From Diplonema japonicum (Eukaryota; Euglenozoa; Diplonemea; Diplonemida; Diplonemidae), in NCBI GenBank assembly GCA_964019335.1, contig OZ025659.1:372001-436000 (forward strand): a stretch of 64,000 bases of DNA, written 5' to 3'. Shown here one piece after another: positions 43,401 through 53,149 of this stretch (position 1 is its first letter; every line of letters starts with the position of its first letter). The notes beneath the pieces are model-generated. The model was not told the origin of the DNA. It saw nothing but the letters and a program-made list of their open reading frames with translations, and did no database searches. The position numbers and the translations under genes were made by a program.

Positions 43401-43957
43401 GTGTCATGCAGACTGCAGGCTGCGATATTCTGTCTGATCTCGACAAACAAGATCAAACCGACGTTTACAAATTGATCATAAAACTCATTTTGGCCACAGA
43501 CATGGCCAATCATGTAGATTTGTCGAAATCGTTTTCCGCGATGCACCCTTACAACAAAACGGATGTTAATTGCCGTCAGCTGGCCATGGCCATGTTGTTG
43601 AAGCTGGCGGATGTTTCGAATCAATGTAAACCCTTTGAAACAAGTAAAGCATGGGCTGTGAAGATTATGGAGGAGTTCCACACGCAGGGTGACCTCGAAA
43701 AGGATCACCAAGGGAATGTGTCCAACCCCATACACGACAGAGACAACGCCGAGATCTCTTCGTGTCAGATTGGGTTCATACAAGCTGTCTGCGAGCCTTT
43801 TCTTGAAATTGTGGTGAAGCTTTGGCCTGCGATGAAGCCGTTCCAAACACAGCTTCTTGACAACAAAAGAGAGTGGTTACAAATCCGTGCGATGCAGGAG
43901 GAAGAGGCGATTTTCGGGTCGCAGAGAAAGGAGACCACTATCGTAAAGCAGATATAG
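40403..43957 (+). CDS. Class I cyclic-nucleotide phosphodiesterase with four GAF domains
   Basis: 1184 aa, intronless; ATG 40403 after an A-rich leader. A 160-residue N-terminal region precedes four GAF-like domains: about 162-300 (degenerate), 320-472, 484-640 and 648-820. The second and third carry repeated MPINSGIAG / MAINAGIAG, NAYSDPRFN / DAYSDPRFN and QLVNKK / QLINKK elements; the last is more divergent. The catalytic domain (about 840-1170) has YHNFLHAFD near 915, HDADHMGLNN near 957 and LADVSNQ near 1069, supplying the metal-binding His and Asp. It hydrolyses cAMP and/or cGMP and is probably controlled by nucleotide binding to GAF domains. Trypanosome PDEB enzymes have two GAFs, so this is an expanded version. 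Confidence 0.93.
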   Translation: MLPSLPVAGPPERKRPSILRSKNDLQWMLLEQKEALDEKKFVEMKPVKPTVVHDLIRIDKEKYPIKAMEMGRVSIAEQIRLLETALQGLKKAESGKKRTVSVATQYEEQDTAAMQHNSRTVDLLGLHKIPIRVKRLKSECVLRSGTMSNIPKKKTDEVFISPVLYQIMLDLYDLQHDLAALCHKVKVSIEDFVPSCKCDVFTCLRDGLVNINEGISFPLDSGIVGAVVKERKIEMVEDASKHANYLRSIDEVELSSEEKPVQVLMPLKWASRVIAVMRIVTPVLLTSEMLACVSTLVFHTSSLISLHHPDVGRLEVNTNILKAVGDLSNSMFEDDELVDRIVDSSKMLLNAERCALFHVDNEAQSLVTKIESKRVEMPINSGIAGFVAVSGKGQNIVNAYSDPRFNRNVDKQTGFTTKQILCMPLKCDGKIIAVAQLVNKKDGEPFTEYDECVFETYSTFAAVALRNCKIFEKSNTSNKVNSGLLELARELGCVTLDDSALRASVVKHAKQLVNADRGILFVADWDTSELVGEADGQLIRMAINAGIAGSVVLAGIPMNIPDAYSDPRFNSSVDSSTGYTTTSILATPIKFMGKVIAVAQLINKKCPDTGDITTFTHADEVILNSFGVLAGIAIRTASQYRREMHEKEMFRSMLSIVANMAECDIRDDIAKIGQRLVDDIKTFLKCETVNLYTVGRSKGEMDMEATATTSSMAPHYNNRIVQSVLSGQNIVNLSDAYSSPLFDPAQDKMLGVVTRNILSMSISCRGHVIDGMQDIGIIEVINKVTGDFTERDESTVSFFCSLAAHTIRNAKILLFEKENKLSAMTLVNHAASPVRKVKKTSHGAYEYGRLRSIAIEKNLVKTVEFNVHQVKNETPIMIAYLLHMFTDNQLLEVLGIDHGVFCRFATEIKKKYRPVPYHNFLHAFDVVQTLFVMLNMVGDDFGFTPLERFILLLAGLAHDADHMGLNNGFHHGAETPLGILSNATGSTSTLEIHHCNVTFGVMQTAGCDILSDLDKQDQTDVYKLIIKLILATDMANHVDLSKSFSAMHPYNKTDVNCRQLAMAMLLKLADVSNQCKPFETSKAWAVKIMEEFHTQGDLEKDHQGNVSNPIHDRDNAEISSCQIGFIQAVCEPFLEIVVKLWPAMKPFQTQLLDNKREWLQIRAMQEEEAIFGSQRKETTIVKQI

Positions 43958-43969
43958 AAAAAAAAAATC

Positions 43970-44013
<44 letters not shown>

Positions 44014-44498
44014 CTATTTTCATAGTGATGAGCATGGTTCTGACACTGACACCGTTTTTTTTTTTTTTTTTTTTTTTTTTTTCTTTACCTCCCTTTCTCC
44101 CGCTTCGATGCGAGGCAAAAAAAAAAAAAGAGAACTTTTTTTTTTATTTCAAAACTTTGATTTCCTTCAACAAAAAAAGAAGAAGAAGAAAAAAAAAGAA
44201 GAACATGATTGATGACTTGACATACTTGTGCTGGAAGAAAAGAAAAACTTGGGGGGGAAAAAAAAAGAAGAAAATTTGATAAATTTCGGTGTGCGGGAGG
44301 GTGCTCACCGTTGAGAAAAGAAAAACACCTTTTTTTTTACCCCCCCCTTTTCTATTGCGCTTTCTTCCGCGCGATCAACAATGAGATAGAGTCAAAACTT
44401 TATTTTATATAAAACCTCAAGCCGTGTAAATCCTCTTTCCCCTCCCACCCCACCCATTTTCTACAAATACTTAATCACACAGGAAAACATTAGAGGCG
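43958..44498. other. Intergenic spacer with probable acceptor
   Basis: Long T and A runs, then a C/T-rich stretch and AATCACACAG ending at 44482, a likely trans-splice acceptor for ATG 44499. No gene seen. Confidence 0.6.
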
Positions 44499-46419
44499 AT
44501 GGCGACGAAGAGTAAAAGAGTGAAAGTGAAGAGTGACATGCTGACAGCAGAGCCCACAGGGCTGGTGCTGAACAAGCAAGAGTTAAATAGTATTAAGGAC
44601 ATTGCCTACACGTACCCTGACGAGGAGTTCATGTACCTGCGAGAGAACGAGTTTGATACATTCGATCCTTACAACAAACTGGACAACCTGAAGGTGCTGG
44701 ACCTTTCATTGAACAGCATCGACACCTGCGACTTCCTGTGGGGAGGCCGACTCAGTAAGGAGAGTCTTAGAGAAGCCCAGCTGCCCAGGTTGCGTCACTT
44801 GTATCTTACTGGAAACTGCATCCAGTCTCTGGAAGGATTCACCCAACTGGACAAGCTTGAGACCCTTGCGCTGTCTAGCAACAACATCCAGTCCTTTGAA
44901 GGTCTTGGCGACCTCCCCAACCTGAGGGTTCTTTCCTTGAACTTCAACGATATCAGCAACTTCAAGCACTTCCCCTTCCTCCCTTCGCTCCACGCCCTGA
45001 ACTTGATAGGGAACCCTATTGCTGATGGAGACGACCCCGAGGGACACAACCACTTCCGCAGGATGGCCATCGCCCTCTCCGGCGAACAGCTCTGCAAGAT
45101 CGACGGTGTCCCCATCACTAAGGAAGAGGTCGACAGTGCGCAAGCCTACAGGGGCAAAATAGTATTCTGCATGATGGAGGGCTTCGTGCCGCCCATGTGC
45201 GTAGACGACACGACCGTCGAGGACGAGGCCGAGAAGTTCCTCCTCAAGGTCCAGCAGAAGGCAACCGAAGACATGCCTCTCCGTCTTCAGTCCATCCACC
45301 TGGAGCCCGGCCGCAGGAAGCCCTGCCCTGAAGGCTCTGGCAAGTCCGGGTACCCCGGCCCCTGCCCCCCCACCGAAGGAAAGCCCATCACCCTTAACGT
45401 CTGCCTCCAGGACACCAGGCCCGTTAGCAAGAGGAAGACAGAGATCTTCCACTCGCAGTGGATCTTCCCTGTCACCTTCAAAGCCGCAGGCGATGCCCAT
45501 GAGGTCTACGTGGTGGGAAGCATGGACCAGTGGCAGGACCAGATTGCCCTGGAGAGGGTGGAGGTGGAAGGCAAGGACGGTTTGCCGCAGGTGTCCTTCC
45601 AGACGAACCTGTACCTGTGCCCTGGGGAGTACGAGTACAGGTACATCGTGGATCAGGTGGAGAAGATCGCTGAGGAGAGGAGGAGGACCAGCAGGTTCGG
45701 GAAGGGTATGTGCAACTACTGCCCGGTGCAGAGCAGCACGTTCCCGGACGCGGAAGAGGAGGACAGGGACACGATCCTGTACATCAGGTGGCTGAGGAGC
45801 AACTCAACCAACGGGTGGAGCTTGATCCACGACGAGAACGGGCTGAGCTACACCCCCACAGCGGCGGATGTTGGTCTGTGCCTGCGCGCGGAGGTGCTGT
45901 CGTACCTGGACGGGCAGTTCACATCCATCATGTTCGACATCACATGCCCCATCGAGCCGGCAGAGCCGGAGTGCACCTCCATCAAGATCGAGGGTGAGAA
46001 CGAGGAAGGCCGCAAGCTGTTCTGCAGTGCGGACTACATGGGCGGGAACGAGGGCGTCCCTGTTCTGACGTGGGTGAGGATCCTCCCTGACGGGAGGGAC
46101 GAGGCGTTGAACTGCAGAAACTGGGAGTACTTGTGCACGAACGAGGACGTGGGCTGCCGCATCAAGGTCATCTACACACCCGTACGTGACGATGGGAGGG
46201 AAGGCGAACCCCGTTCGTGTGAGTCGAACGTGGTGACGCCAGCACGCCCTACCATCGACGCGCCGCAGTTTGTGGGCGAGCTGAGAGGAGGGAACGAGAT
46301 CGCGATCGAGTACGAGTTCATCGGGGGCGTGGAAGGGGCCTCGAGGTACCAGTGGTTCCGTCATGATGTTGAAGGCGACACCTTCATCCCCATCAAGGGG
46401 GAGACGTCTCACGTATGGG

Positions 46420-46450
<31 letters not shown>

Positions 46451-46572
46451 AGTCGTACCACACCACTGACGAGGATGTCAGTCATATGTTGATGGTTGAG
46501 GTCACCCCCATAAACACTGCTGGTGTTGAGGGCGCCACAGAGGAGCTCGTCACAGAGGAGATCCAGGATTGA
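44499..46572 (+). CDS. AIR9-like LRR / A9 (Ig-like) repeat protein with a glycogen-binding-like domain
   Basis: Exons 44499-46412 and 46453-46572 (677 aa). The 40-nt intron is GTATGGG, about 29 A, then ACAG; splicing continues SYHTTDEDVSHMLMVEVTPI, a typical A9 ending, while read-through would end in a Lys run. Leucine-rich repeats lie at about 60-190 (LKVLDLSLNSI, LRHLYLTGNCI and so on) with a cap. A CBM48/AMPK-beta-like module (VYVVGSMDQWQ...PGEYEYRYIVD) lies near 320-395. A9 repeats (YTPTAADVGLCLRAEVL, YTPVRDDGREG) fill 425-677. AIR9 proteins bind microtubules in plants and organise the cytoskeleton in trypanosomes. A similar role is inferred; the glycogen-binding-like module is unusual. 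Confidence 0.85.
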
Positions 46573-47244
46573 TCTCCTTCTTGAGAGCAAGTGTCTTTCT
46601 TCAGCTTTCCCCCCCCCCCTTTTTTCTTGTTCACACACCCCCCCCTTTTTTTCCCAAAAAAAAGAGGGAAAGATCCGATTTTTTTTTCCCCCCCACTTTC
46701 CCCACTTTTTTTTTCTCTTCCCTTGCACGGAAGTGCGTGCTCACACACACAAAACCTTTGTACCCCTCTCAAGTGTAGTCTGGTTCTTATACTTTTTTTT
46801 CCCTCCTTTTCTTTATTCCCCCCGTTGTCTTCCCATCCATCTTTTTTTTTCTTTTACCCATACCCTATTCCTCCTCCTCCGCAGCCTTCAGCTGGGCGAA
46901 CGTGTGGGTCGATTGATGATTGTTTTTATTTTTATACTTTTTTATTTACCCCTCGTTCCCCCCTTTTTTTTCTCTCCGTTCTCGTCACATTAAAAAGAAG
47001 AGGGGGGGGGGGGGGGAGGGTAGGCCAGTGACTCAAAGCGGTGACAATTAACCCCCCCCCCCACATCGTGGTTTTGTGCATGCTCCTTACTAGATTTTCA
47101 CCAACCATCCCCCCTTTTCTTTTTTATCCCCCCGTCTTGTCCCCCCCCCATTATTTTTTATTATCTTCCCGAACTTTTTTATTCATTTTTTTTTACCTCC
47201 AAAAAAAAAGAAAAAGAGGGCGGGAGGGGGAGAGAGGAAAAAAA
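46573..47244. other. Intergenic spacer
   Basis: C/T-rich runs, a G run near 47005 and an A/G-rich leader before ATG 47245. No gene seen. Confidence 0.65.
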
Positions 47245-48324
47245 ATGCCAGGTAATTTCCTCATATTATTGTCTGTAGCTTCGACAGCTCAGACAGAAGG
47301 GGCGCTGCAGTTAATCGACAGTATACAAGGGACAAGGGTGTTGAAAGCAACGAGGGGGATGGATGAAGTGGGTGGGTTTGTCGGTTGCTTCACAGAAGGC
47401 ATCGTTTGCACAGGTGGTGCAGGAGGAAGCAAGGTGGCCGTCGCTGCGATCCACGCACCCGGGAAAGAACTAGATGGGAGCCTGCCAGACAATATTTCAC
47501 CTGGGCTGGTCGAAGAACTCCGCGCCATCAACTTGTACAGGAACGCAATAAAAGGGACCATACCAAGCTGGCTGGGCAGCATGCGGCACCTGGAGGTTCT
47601 AGACCTATGCCGGAACGATCTAAGCGGAACTGTCCCAGAAGCTTTAAGCAACTTGGAGAATTTAATAGAACTGTGCCTTTGTGGAAACCGGTTGTCAGGG
47701 ACAATCCCTGTAGGACTGGTACAAAACATGAAAAAAATATCGAGATTTTTGATTCAAGACAATGTATTTACAGGGGTCCTGCCCTCCCTTCGCAATCTTC
47801 CGAGCCTGAGAGAGATCGACGGAAGCTCCAATAGATTCACAGGGGTTGTGGCGTCTCTGAAAGGAATGGGTCAGTTAGAGTACATAATTCTGAACAAAAA
47901 CCTTCTAACAGGTGGCCTCGAGTTCGGTCCAGGCGAACTAGGTTCATTGAAACACCTTCTCTTGCAGGAGAACATGTTGCATGGAACGCTGTCTCACAGT
48001 TTGTCCTTCTTGCCCTCTCTTCGCACGCTTAACATAAGCCACAATGCTTTCTTTGGCACCTTCCCGACCTCCCTTAAGAACAGCCTCCCGAACCTAACCA
48101 TAGACGCTACGCATAATTTTTTTACCGTTTCCGAGGTGTTTGAAGAGCGATGTGCCCCACCGTCGCTTTCCCCCCTCTCGACACTGGCGCTGCTTCTGTC
48201 CTGGGTGTGGCTTGTCGGGAGAGGATGCCAATGGCCTTTCAACAGAAAACAGTCATTGGCGCTCATGATGCGGCAAGCATTCTTTTGCTTGATAGGATGG
48301 GCATGTTTATTAGTACCCAGTTAA
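47245..48324 (+). CDS. Secreted or membrane-anchored plant-type LRR protein
   Basis: 359 aa, intronless; ATG 47245 follows an A-rich leader. A signal peptide (MPGNFLILLSVASTAQ) is followed by an N-terminal cap and about eight leucine-rich repeats of the plant extracellular type (L.G..P..L..L..L..L.L..N.LSG.IP). Near residues 305-325 a hydrophobic stretch (LSTLALLLSWVWLVG) may be a membrane or GPI-type anchor; a second hydrophobic stretch lies at the extreme C-terminus. No kinase domain is present. An extracellular recognition or matrix role is inferred. Confidence 0.78.
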   Translation: MPGNFLILLSVASTAQTEGALQLIDSIQGTRVLKATRGMDEVGGFVGCFTEGIVCTGGAGGSKVAVAAIHAPGKELDGSLPDNISPGLVEELRAINLYRNAIKGTIPSWLGSMRHLEVLDLCRNDLSGTVPEALSNLENLIELCLCGNRLSGTIPVGLVQNMKKISRFLIQDNVFTGVLPSLRNLPSLREIDGSSNRFTGVVASLKGMGQLEYIILNKNLLTGGLEFGPGELGSLKHLLLQENMLHGTLSHSLSFLPSLRTLNISHNAFFGTFPTSLKNSLPNLTIDATHNFFTVSEVFEERCAPPSLSPLSTLALLLSWVWLVGRGCQWPFNRKQSLALMMRQAFFCLIGWACLLVPS

Positions 48325-48508
48325 AGAAAGGAGAGTGACATTTATATGTCATCGAAATAAGAAGAAGAAAAAAAAAGAAGAAAAAAAACCCTCTTTTATT
48401 TACCCCTCCTTTTTTTTCCCTTCCCCAACAAAAATAAATACAAAAAACTTTTAAAAAAAAAGGGGGGAGGGAGGGGGGTGTTGGAGGGGGACCGCGGAGA
48501 AGCCGGGA

Positions 48509-48511
<3 letters not shown>

Positions 48512-48547
<36 letters not shown>
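48512..48547 (+). repeat. 36-nt poly(A) tract directly abutting the kinesin start codon
   Basis: An unbroken A run from 48512 continues into the A of ATG 48548 (37 A in all). It leaves no room for a conventional leader between the tract and the start. Confidence 0.9.
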
Positions 48548-48551
<4 letters not shown>

Positions 48552-50597
48552 ACCTCCCACAATTAGAACCCAGCACGGACATGGGTAGATCGATGGGAAG
48601 ACTCACAACAGACAGGGTACTGGTGGCGGTGAGGGTGAGGCCAATGTCTGCTGGGAAGGCAGACGGTGGAGCACAGCAACGGGTGGTCGTAGGCGACTCA
48701 GATCTGAAACTGGTCATCGCCGACGACAAGAAAACGAGAAAGAAGGAGTTCCCTTACGACTATGTCTTCAGCCAGGGACAGGACGAAATATACGATTGCA
48801 TCGGGAAGCAAATGTTAAAGGAGGCTTTCGACGGCTTCAACGTCTGCCTCTTCGCCTACGGGCAAACCGGATCAGGGAAAACATACACGCTTCAAGGCCT
48901 ACCAGGAGCAGGTCTCCCAAAAGACACACCACCCACCACGGAAAACGAAGGTCTGACCCCCCGACTATGCCGCGACCTATTCTCAATAATTCAGTTGAAA
49001 CTCGACGCGGACCCCTCGCTTCAGATCAGAGTGACGCTTTCTCTTACCGAAGTCTACAATGAAAAAGTGAGGGATTTACTACCAGCGACGAAAAATCCGA
49101 AAGGCCAGGAACCGCCGTCATTAGATGTGTATGAGACTCCGGAGAAACGGATAGAGGTGAAAGGGCTTGCAAAGCACACTGTTATAGGGTACGAGCGGCT
49201 TATAACATTGATCCAACAGGGGAACAGCAACAGGGAGGTTGCGGAGACGAAGATGAACGAGTGCTCGTCCCGTTCCCACCAGATTCTGCAGCTCCACGTA
49301 GTTCAACAGTATGACAAGGTGGACAGCTCGCAGGAAAAACGAGACTGTGAATCGTACATCACACTAGTCGATCTGGCAGGCTCTGAGAGACAAAGCAAAA
49401 CGGGAACCAGCGGCGAACAGTTCAGAGAATCAACACACATCAACCAATCGCTTCTCATGTTGGGACGAGCACTAAACAGTTTCTCCAGAGAGGGTAAACA
49501 AAAGGAAAGGGTCCCGCTTCGTGATTCTAAACTCACAAGGCTTCTATCTGAGTCCTTCGGTGGAAACTCAAAAACATGGATGCTCGCCGCTGTTTCGCCT
49601 TCCGTGTACAATTGGACTGAAACGCTCTCTACGTTGAACTACGCGTCGTCGGCGAAAAATATTACCAATCATGCGAAGCAGAATAGGCTTGCTCGTGCGT
49701 TGGAGCTGCACGAATTGAAGGAAACGAACAAGGGATTGCAGGCGGCCTTGGACAGAGAGCTTGCAAAGCACAAAACTATGGAACAGGAAATCGCCCGTTT
49801 AGAGAGGGAAAAAGAAAGCCTTCTGGCGAACCAAACTGTCAAGAAAGAGGTGGAAAAGATGCAAACTGAAGCGATGAATCTGAAATCCGCAAGGCAGAGA
49901 AAACTGGACGAATCTACTATCATGACACCACCCACAGCGGCACCCTCTTACGGGCTCACAACGCCAAGCGAAGGGATGTTTGTGGGGCGCGCGAAAATAT
50001 CTTTGAAAAACATTATCGAGCAAACATCAAACTACCATACACTCCCGTTGTCAAACGAGGGCAAGGTGGCTGACGGGTACAATGCTACGCTAGTTGTAAA
50101 TATCTATCCCGTAGACCATCAGGTATTTCTCTCTTTTTTTTTTTCCCCCCCCTACGAACAATTTCAAACAGGGCTCAGCAGATATCGAGAAGAAAGTTGC
50201 CGAAAAAGATCTTCTCGGGCAACGAGTCGATTTTGTTGTGCATGTTATTTGTGCGAAAGGGGTGCCCAGGGCTTTCAACGAGTTGGTGTACTGCCAGTAC
50301 TTGTACAAGTGGGCGGAGAAGGATAAGTATAAGACTCTCGAAGTTGCAAAGGATTCGGATCCCGAGTTTGATTTCAAGAAACGGTTTGCATTCTCCAAAA
50401 TGAACCAATCGCTCGTCGAGTACTTCCGGTCCGATAGCGTAATTATCTTTGAGGTCATCGGAAAATCCAACGGGGGGTCAATACCCCAGGTTTCAAAGCC
50501 GAGCCTGTCCTCTAGCACCACTTCCTCATCTTCTTCCTCTTGGTCCGCTCGCCAGCCGCGACACGCACCCACTGCACGAAGGAGGCGGCATGATTGA
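48548..50597 (+). CDS. Kinesin with N-terminal motor and C2-like tail (kinesin-3-like)
   Basis: Exons 48548-50122 and 50172-50597 (666 aa). The 49-nt intron is GTATTTCTC...CAAACAG, and the downstream frame requires it. The motor spans residues about 20-380: P-loop AYGQTGSGKTYT (about 104-115), switch I NECSSRSHQIL, switch II LVDLAGSERQ and the LTRLLSESFGGNSKT segment. A neck/coiled coil follows (LHELKETNKGLQAALDRELAKHK...), then in exon 2 a beta-rich domain (RVDFVVHVICAKGVPRAFNELVYCQYLYKW...) like the C2-type/DUF3694 module of kinesin-3 tails, and a Ser-rich end. It is a microtubule motor; cargo is unknown. The kinesin-3 assignment rests on domain order only. Confidence 0.92.
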
Positions 50598-51117
50598 AAT
50601 AATAATTTTTTTCTCTTTGGTTGTTTCTAATGATAAGTGTTGAGTACAAAAAAAACCCCCCTAGAATTTAGAAGAAAAAAAAAAAGAAAAAAAGAGGGGA
50701 TCAAAAAAAAAGAAAAAAAAAAAGGAATGAGGTTTTTGAAATAGATTTTTTATTATTTTTTTTTTTGGTGGAAAGAAGAAAAAGAAAAAAAAAGGCATTG
50801 AGAATACAAAAAAAGAAGGGATAGAGGGGGAGGGAGGGGGGGAGAGAGAGAGAAAGGAGAGGGAGAGTCCTTTTTTTTGTTATGTAAATGTAGAAGTACT
50901 GTCACCCCCCTATTTTTTTTTCTTATTCTTGGTATCACTTTTTTTTTTAAAGGGACTTTTCATCCCCTCCCTCCCCTCACCACTTGTTGATTTCTTTGAT
51001 TTTTTTTTCTTCGTAAATTCTTTTTTTACTTTATCCCGTTTTTTTTTTTTTTTATTGCCCCATCCCTTTCAACCTCATACCCACTGATTCTGCCATTTTT
51101 TTTACCATACCTCCACC

Positions 51118-51152
<35 letters not shown>

Positions 51153-51285
51153 TCTAGAAAAAGAAAAAAAAAATTGTTTATTTTCTCTCCATTCAAAAAA
51201 GACCCCCTTAGGTATTTCCCCCTTTCTTCCCCTCCCCTCTTATTACTGTTATTTTGTCAGAAACATCCTATTTTTTTCTCTCCTT
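50598..51285. other. Intergenic homopolymer-rich spacer
   Basis: A, G and T runs, including about 31 T at 51121-51151. No gene seen. Confidence 0.65.
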
Positions 51286-51510
51286 TGTATCCTTGTGGTG
51301 GCTTGAGCCGTAGAGGCGGCAGTTCTAGTCTGGTAGCATCCCCAGCAGGCCACCCTGGCCTTCTTCCGCGTTGCGGGGGACCTTTTAAATTGGCCTTCAC
51401 TCATTTCCCTGTATGAGTAATATCTCCATTCCTTCTTCTTGTCGTAGAGCTCCTTTCCCTAGGAAAATACACACGAAAAAAGAAAAAAAAGGTTATTTTA
51501 CAAAAAAAAA
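51286..51510. other. GC-richer island before the Nopp140-like gene
   Basis: 51286-51410 is of balanced composition, with self-complementary pieces (GGCC...GGCC; CCCCAGCAGG...). It does not open into a recognisable protein. It may be a structured 5' region, a small RNA or an unrecognised exon. An A-rich leader follows to 51510. Confidence 0.3.
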
Positions 51511-52774
51511 ATGTCAATTCTTCAGGCTTACGTGTACAAATACGTGAAGGCCAACGCCAGCGACAAGTGCGCTAAGGCGTTTGCCTCGGCATGCAGCGGC
51601 GCTGAGAAGGTATGACCGCTATTATCTAGTTTAACCTAAACGCAGGAGGCCGAGAAGCTGACCAACAAGCTCGAGGACATCGTGACCCTGCCTGCCGCAG
51701 CTGACGACTCCTCGTCGGACTCTTCCTCTTCTTCTTCTTCCGCGAAGCCCGCCCCCAAGGCGGTCGCCAAGAAGGACGACTCTGACTCCGACTCCGACTC
51801 CACCGACTCCTCGTCCTCCGCCAAGCCCGCCAAGGCCTCCACCCCCAAGAAGTCCCCTGCGGCTGTCGCCAAGAAGGCTGTCAAGAAGGACGACTCTTCC
51901 TCTTCCGACTCCGACTCCGACTCTTCCGACTCCTCGGACAAGAAGACCAAGAAGTCCCCCGCCGCTGCCCCCAAGGCCGCCAAGAAGGACGACTCTGACT
52001 CCGACTCCGACTCCGACTCTGACTCCTCCTCCTCGTCCTCGGACGAGAAGCCCACCAAGGTCGCGACCCCCAAGGCCACCCCTGCCGTGGGTGAGAAGAG
52101 GGAGCGTGAGGAATCCGAGTGGGCCCCCAAGCCCGAGGGTGGCAAGAAGGGTAAGAAGGGAGGCAAGAAGGGCGGTAAGAAGGGCGGCAAGGGCGAGGAC
52201 AGGCCTTGGTTGAGCGACGAGGACTTCAGGAAGATGCAGGCGGAGAAGCAGGTTTACATCAAGGTATGGTGTTGAAACCTCTTTTTTTTCATTGTTCATT
52301 CACACCACAGCACGTTCCCGAGGAGTGTGAGGAGACCGACGTGAGGACCGCCTTCGACGGGTACTGGGTTGAGAGGATGAAGTGGATGGACAGGGAGGGC
52401 TGGACCGGTGTTGGTTTCATCACCCTTGAGAGCAAGGAGGCCGCTATTGCTGCTGGTGAGAAGGTACGACAAAAAAAATAATTTTTTGGGGGAAAAAAAT
52501 TTTTTTTTTTCTCCAGGGCTCTGTCGACATCAAGGGTACCTCTTGCTTCGTGGAGTGGGCTGGTAAGCCCCGTGAGGGGTTCGGCGGTGGCGGTGACAAG
52601 GGCGGTAAGAAGGGTGGCAAGAAGGGTGACAAGGGTGGTAAGAAGGGTGGCAAGAAGGGCGACAAGGGTGGTAAGAAGGGTGGCAAGAAGGGACCCCCTT
52701 CCACCAACGCCCAGTCTTTCGACATGAACGCCACTGGTGCCAACACCAAGGAGACCTTCTCCGACAGTGACTAA
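51511..52774 (+). CDS. Nopp140/nucleolin-like nucleolar protein (LisH-like, Ser/Asp clusters, RRM, Gly-Lys tail)
   Basis: Exons 51511-51609, 51646-52263, 52311-52463 and 52517-52774 (375 aa), with introns of 36, 47 and 53 nt. Residues 1-45 form a LisH-like helical start (LQAYVYKYVKANASDKCAKAF). Residues about 55-170 alternate acidic Ser/Asp clusters (SDSDSDSDS) with basic Lys/Ala/Pro segments, the signature of Nopp140; the Ser are likely CK2 sites. Exons 2-4 encode an RRM (QVYIKHVPEECEETDVRTAF... GVGFITL...CFVEWA). The tail repeats GGKKGDK. A role in ribosome biogenesis in the nucleolus is inferred from architecture. This gene has three introns, among the most in the window. Confidence 0.85.
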
Positions 52775-53149
52775 ACAACACGCTAAAATTAAAATAAATT
52801 GAAGGAAAAAAGAAGAAAAAACAAAGGTTTTTTTTTTTTTCCCTCCTTTTTTTTGCTGTGTAATAAATTAAAGTCATCAAAACATTCTGCATTTTCACTC
52901 TCCCTTTCTTCCAGTTTGTCATTTTTTTTTTCTTCCTCTCCCGTTTATTTTTTTCGCCCCCCCCTCCACCCAACCCCCGTTCATTTTTGTGTCAAACCAA
53001 AAAAAAAAATTTTTTTTTTCTATCATTCTTCTTTTTTTTCTTTTTTTCTTTCCCCCCATTTAATCACGCTTTTTTTTCTTTTTTTTTTTTTTTCTTTCCC
53101 CAAAACGGTCATATATATAAAAAAAAAGGGGTGTTATTAAAACCAGAAA
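52775..53149. other. Intergenic spacer
   Basis: A, T and C runs with ATATATATAA near 53115; AAAACCAG (ending 53146) is the likely acceptor three bases before the ATP synthase gamma ATG. No gene seen. Confidence 0.6.
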
